Below, in pieces: positions 62,332 through 64,000 of a stretch of DNA of 64,000 nt. This DNA is from Cystobacter fuscus. Lineage in GTDB: Bacteria > Myxococcota > Myxococcia > Myxococcales > Myxococcaceae. The translations under genes and the position numbers were made by a program. Within the stretch, counting starts at the first letter, position 1, and each line of letters starts with the position of its first letter. The stretch spans positions 12,214,001 to 12,278,000 of the forward strand of contig NZ_CP022098.1 in NCBI RefSeq assembly GCF_002305875.1, written 5' to 3'. A model generated the notes under the pieces. That model was not told where the DNA came from. It searched no databases and saw nothing but the letters and a program-made list of their open reading frames with translations.

Positions 62332-63915
62332 ATGAATACACACCATGCACCTGGTGCGGGACCCCACGCGGCGACAGAACCTCGTCTCCCGAACCGTCAG
62401 TTTGGCGCAGTCCTCATGACCCTGGCCGTGGTCATGCTATCCGAAGGGTGCGCCACGGGCTCTCCGCGAGGGAGCCCGACAAGCGGCGTCGGTCTCCCCT
62501 ATCACCCTGGGCCGCAGCAGCCCACCGTCCCCTCCACTCCCGCAGAGGCGGTGGGAGGCTCCGGCGACATCGCCGAGGAAACAGCTGACGCATTCCAGGT
62601 GGTGCAGGAGGCCAGCGGCCTTGGAGAAGAGGCCCGGCATCCGGCGGGCGCGGCGCTCTACCAGGAGCAGGCGCGCCAGCTTCTGAACCGGTTGGCGAAG
62701 ATGCCGGTGACGCAGAAGAGCTTCGCCCCGAGCCGGGTGCTGTGCTGGCTGCTGCGCGAGGTGCTCGCGGGCGGCGAGCGTGTGGAGTACGCCGACTTGA
62801 AGTGGCGTGCCGAGCGATTCTGGTTCCTGGTGTTGGTGCGCCCGGACGGCTACCTCGTGGCCGCGCTCACTGGCACGCCCCTCCAGCGCATGGGGCCGCT
62901 CCGACTCGTGGAAGGCCAGTGGCGGGTGAGGCGCCTCGTGGTGGGCGACTTCTACTTCTCGCGCGGGGGCGTCTTCTACCCGGTCACCGAAGCACTGAGG
63001 CGGGCGGACGGTCCGCCCCTGACCGAGTTGGGACTGGGGAGAGATCCACTCAACGCCGCGCTGGATGGGGCCCAGGACGCGCTGGGAGAGATGGCGATGG
63101 CGCTCGCCCATTCCATCCTCCACCCCATCCGTACCGTGGAGGATCTCGCGCAACTTCCCACCACGGTGGCCCACCTCATCGTCTCCTCGCCCGAGTACTT
63201 CGCACGCTATGGCGCCATGTCTCGGGAAGACCAGATTCGCGAGGCGGCGCGCCTGTCCACGCATGTGCTGATGATGCTCGGAGGTGCGGAGGCCACCCTG
63301 GGGCGCATGAGCGGATGGGGGGCCGGACTGCCGACATTTTCACTCACGGCCAGGGGTGAGTGGGTGCTGGGCGGAGCCATCGTGGCAGGAGGCGCCGCGA
63401 CCACCGTGGGCGTGAACCTCGAGGCCCTCTCCATCCTCCACATGGCGGGCAGAGGCCCGGGAAAGCCCAGCGGCGCGAGCGGCAAGGCGGGGACACCCTC
63501 CAAAACGGCTTCGGCGCAGGGACCCGGCAAGTGGACGTACAAGAAGCCCACCACCAAATCCAAGGACTCCCTGGACTACCAGGAGCAGGTGACGGGACGG
63601 CCCGCATGGTGGGTGTACAAGATTGGGGAAGTGGAGTTCGACGGCATCAAGGCCAAGGAGCTATTGGAGGCCAAGGGCCCCGGCTATTGCTCCTTCTTCA
63701 ACGCGGATGGCACGCCCAAGTACTGGTACAGCCAATCCGGCAAGTTCAACGAGATGATGAAGCAAGCCGAGGCGCAATCGCGGGTTGCCCACGACTTGGG
63801 GCTACCGCTGATCTGGCATGTCGCCGATGCCAACGTCGCGAAGTTCCTTCGCAAGATCTTCGCGGATCGAAGATGGAACAACATCACCGTCCAGCATACT
63901 CGGCCCGAGCGATAG
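62332..63915 (+). CDS. Lipoprotein toxin with Tox-REase-5 nuclease domain
   Basis: 527 residues if ATG 62332 is used (ATG 62281 is possible; neither has a good SD). The signal peptide ends in lipobox LSEGC. A long, partly hydrophobic middle (GGAIVAGGAATTVGVNLEAL, about 345-365) leads to a C-terminal restriction-endonuclease-fold toxin domain (about 420-527): YQEQVTGRPAWWVYKIG, VEFDGIK with D437, LLEAKG with E446 and K448 (the PD-ExK core), and IWHVADANVAKFLRKIF. This is the Tox-REase-5 class of polymorphic toxins. As a lipoprotein it could pass to kin by outer-membrane exchange, as SitA toxins do (inference). Followed 13 bases later by its immunity gene. Confidence 0.85.
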   Translation: MNTHHAPGAGPHAATEPRLPNRQFGAVLMTLAVVMLSEGCATGSPRGSPTSGVGLPYHPGPQQPTVPSTPAEAVGGSGDIAEETADAFQVVQEASGLGEEARHPAGAALYQEQARQLLNRLAKMPVTQKSFAPSRVLCWLLREVLAGGERVEYADLKWRAERFWFLVLVRPDGYLVAALTGTPLQRMGPLRLVEGQWRVRRLVVGDFYFSRGGVFYPVTEALRRADGPPLTELGLGRDPLNAALDGAQDALGEMAMALAHSILHPIRTVEDLAQLPTTVAHLIVSSPEYFARYGAMSREDQIREAARLSTHVLMMLGGAEATLGRMSGWGAGLPTFSLTARGEWVLGGAIVAGGAATTVGVNLEALSILHMAGRGPGKPSGASGKAGTPSKTASAQGPGKWTYKKPTTKSKDSLDYQEQVTGRPAWWVYKIGEVEFDGIKAKELLEAKGPGYCSFFNADGTPKYWYSQSGKFNEMMKQAEAQSRVAHDLGLPLIWHVADANVAKFLRKIFADRRWNNITVQHTRPER

Positions 63916-63928
63916 AGGAGGAGCACGC

Positions 63929-64000
63929 ATGCAGGACAGCTACTACGTGGGGGCGTACTGGGGCCCTCGCAAGGAAACCGCGCTGGAGTGTGCCCGGCGC
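63929..64000 (+). CDS. Imm52-like immunity protein, N-terminus only
   Basis: 24 codons from ATG 63929, with GAGGAGGAG just upstream. MQDSYYVGAYWGPRKETALE then CARR matches the start of the Imm52 family, the usual partner of Tox-REase-5. The gene is cut by the window edge. Confidence 0.75.
   Translation, partial: MQDSYYVGAYWGPRKETALECARR

Overview
The window is high-GC chromosomal DNA from a myxobacterium, most likely of the Cystobacterineae (Cystobacter/Archangium/Stigmatella-like). The reasons are a DUF2378 paralogue (47501-48127), a DUF2380-type lipoprotein toxin (19702-21246), a Tox-REase-5 lipoprotein toxin followed by an Imm52-like gene (62332-end), Cys-rich disintegrin-like and Kelch-repeat secreted proteins, and an alternative complex III plus caa3 oxidase operon. 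I found no rRNA, tRNA, CRISPR array or intact transposase. Coordinates of start codons were re-chosen from ribosome binding sites and signal peptides where the longest frame was implausible.

Left part, 1-27.5 kb: an accessory, rearranged region. It carries secreted hydrolases (a GH30-like galactanase cut by the window edge, a BNR-4-like protein, a PQQ-type sugar dehydrogenase with a discoidin domain, a carboxylesterase with its divergent TetR regulator, and an M4 metallopeptidase). It also has a TonB receptor/lipoprotein pair, a large NHL/Kelch protein, a lipoprotein toxin-immunity cassette, a TetR/FAD-monooxygenase pair, an SDR/AraC pair, a GST and a DUF1428 protein. Gene remnants lie between them: a Sel1 fragment, a SnoaL-like fragment, a di-haem cytochrome c pseudogene and a flavohaemoglobin reduced to its two ends. 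Several short dispersed repeats occur here, including a palindromic element that brackets the toxin cassette on both sides.

Middle part, 27.5-44.6 kb: the Mrp multisubunit cation/proton antiporter, in two pieces. mrpCDEFG lies at 27.5-30.4 kb and mrpAB at 41.4-44.1 kb, same strand and correct order, separated by about 11 kb. mrpA contains an apparent frameshift. The intervening DNA holds a Cys-rich lipoprotein, a Uma2 endonuclease-family protein, a hybrid histidine kinase, a MocR regulator divergent from a branched-chain aminotransferase, a 3-hydroxyisobutyryl-CoA hydrolase (both valine metabolism), a divergent excisionase-like/PIN toxin-antitoxin pair, an MFS exporter and a Bor-like lipoprotein. 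An XRE regulator sits immediately upstream of mrpA.

Right part, 44.9-62.0 kb: a conserved hypothetical, a membrane chemoreceptor, DUF2378, an aldo/keto reductase and a HEAT-like protein. A tightly overlapping minus-strand operon follows: actABCDEF, a small membrane gene and coxBACD. It encodes a quinol-oxidising alternative complex III and a caa3 cytochrome c oxidase whose subunit I has the A2-type YSHP motif. Together they form a quinol-to-oxygen chain without a bc1 complex. The window ends in a second lipoprotein toxin and the first 24 codons of its immunity gene.
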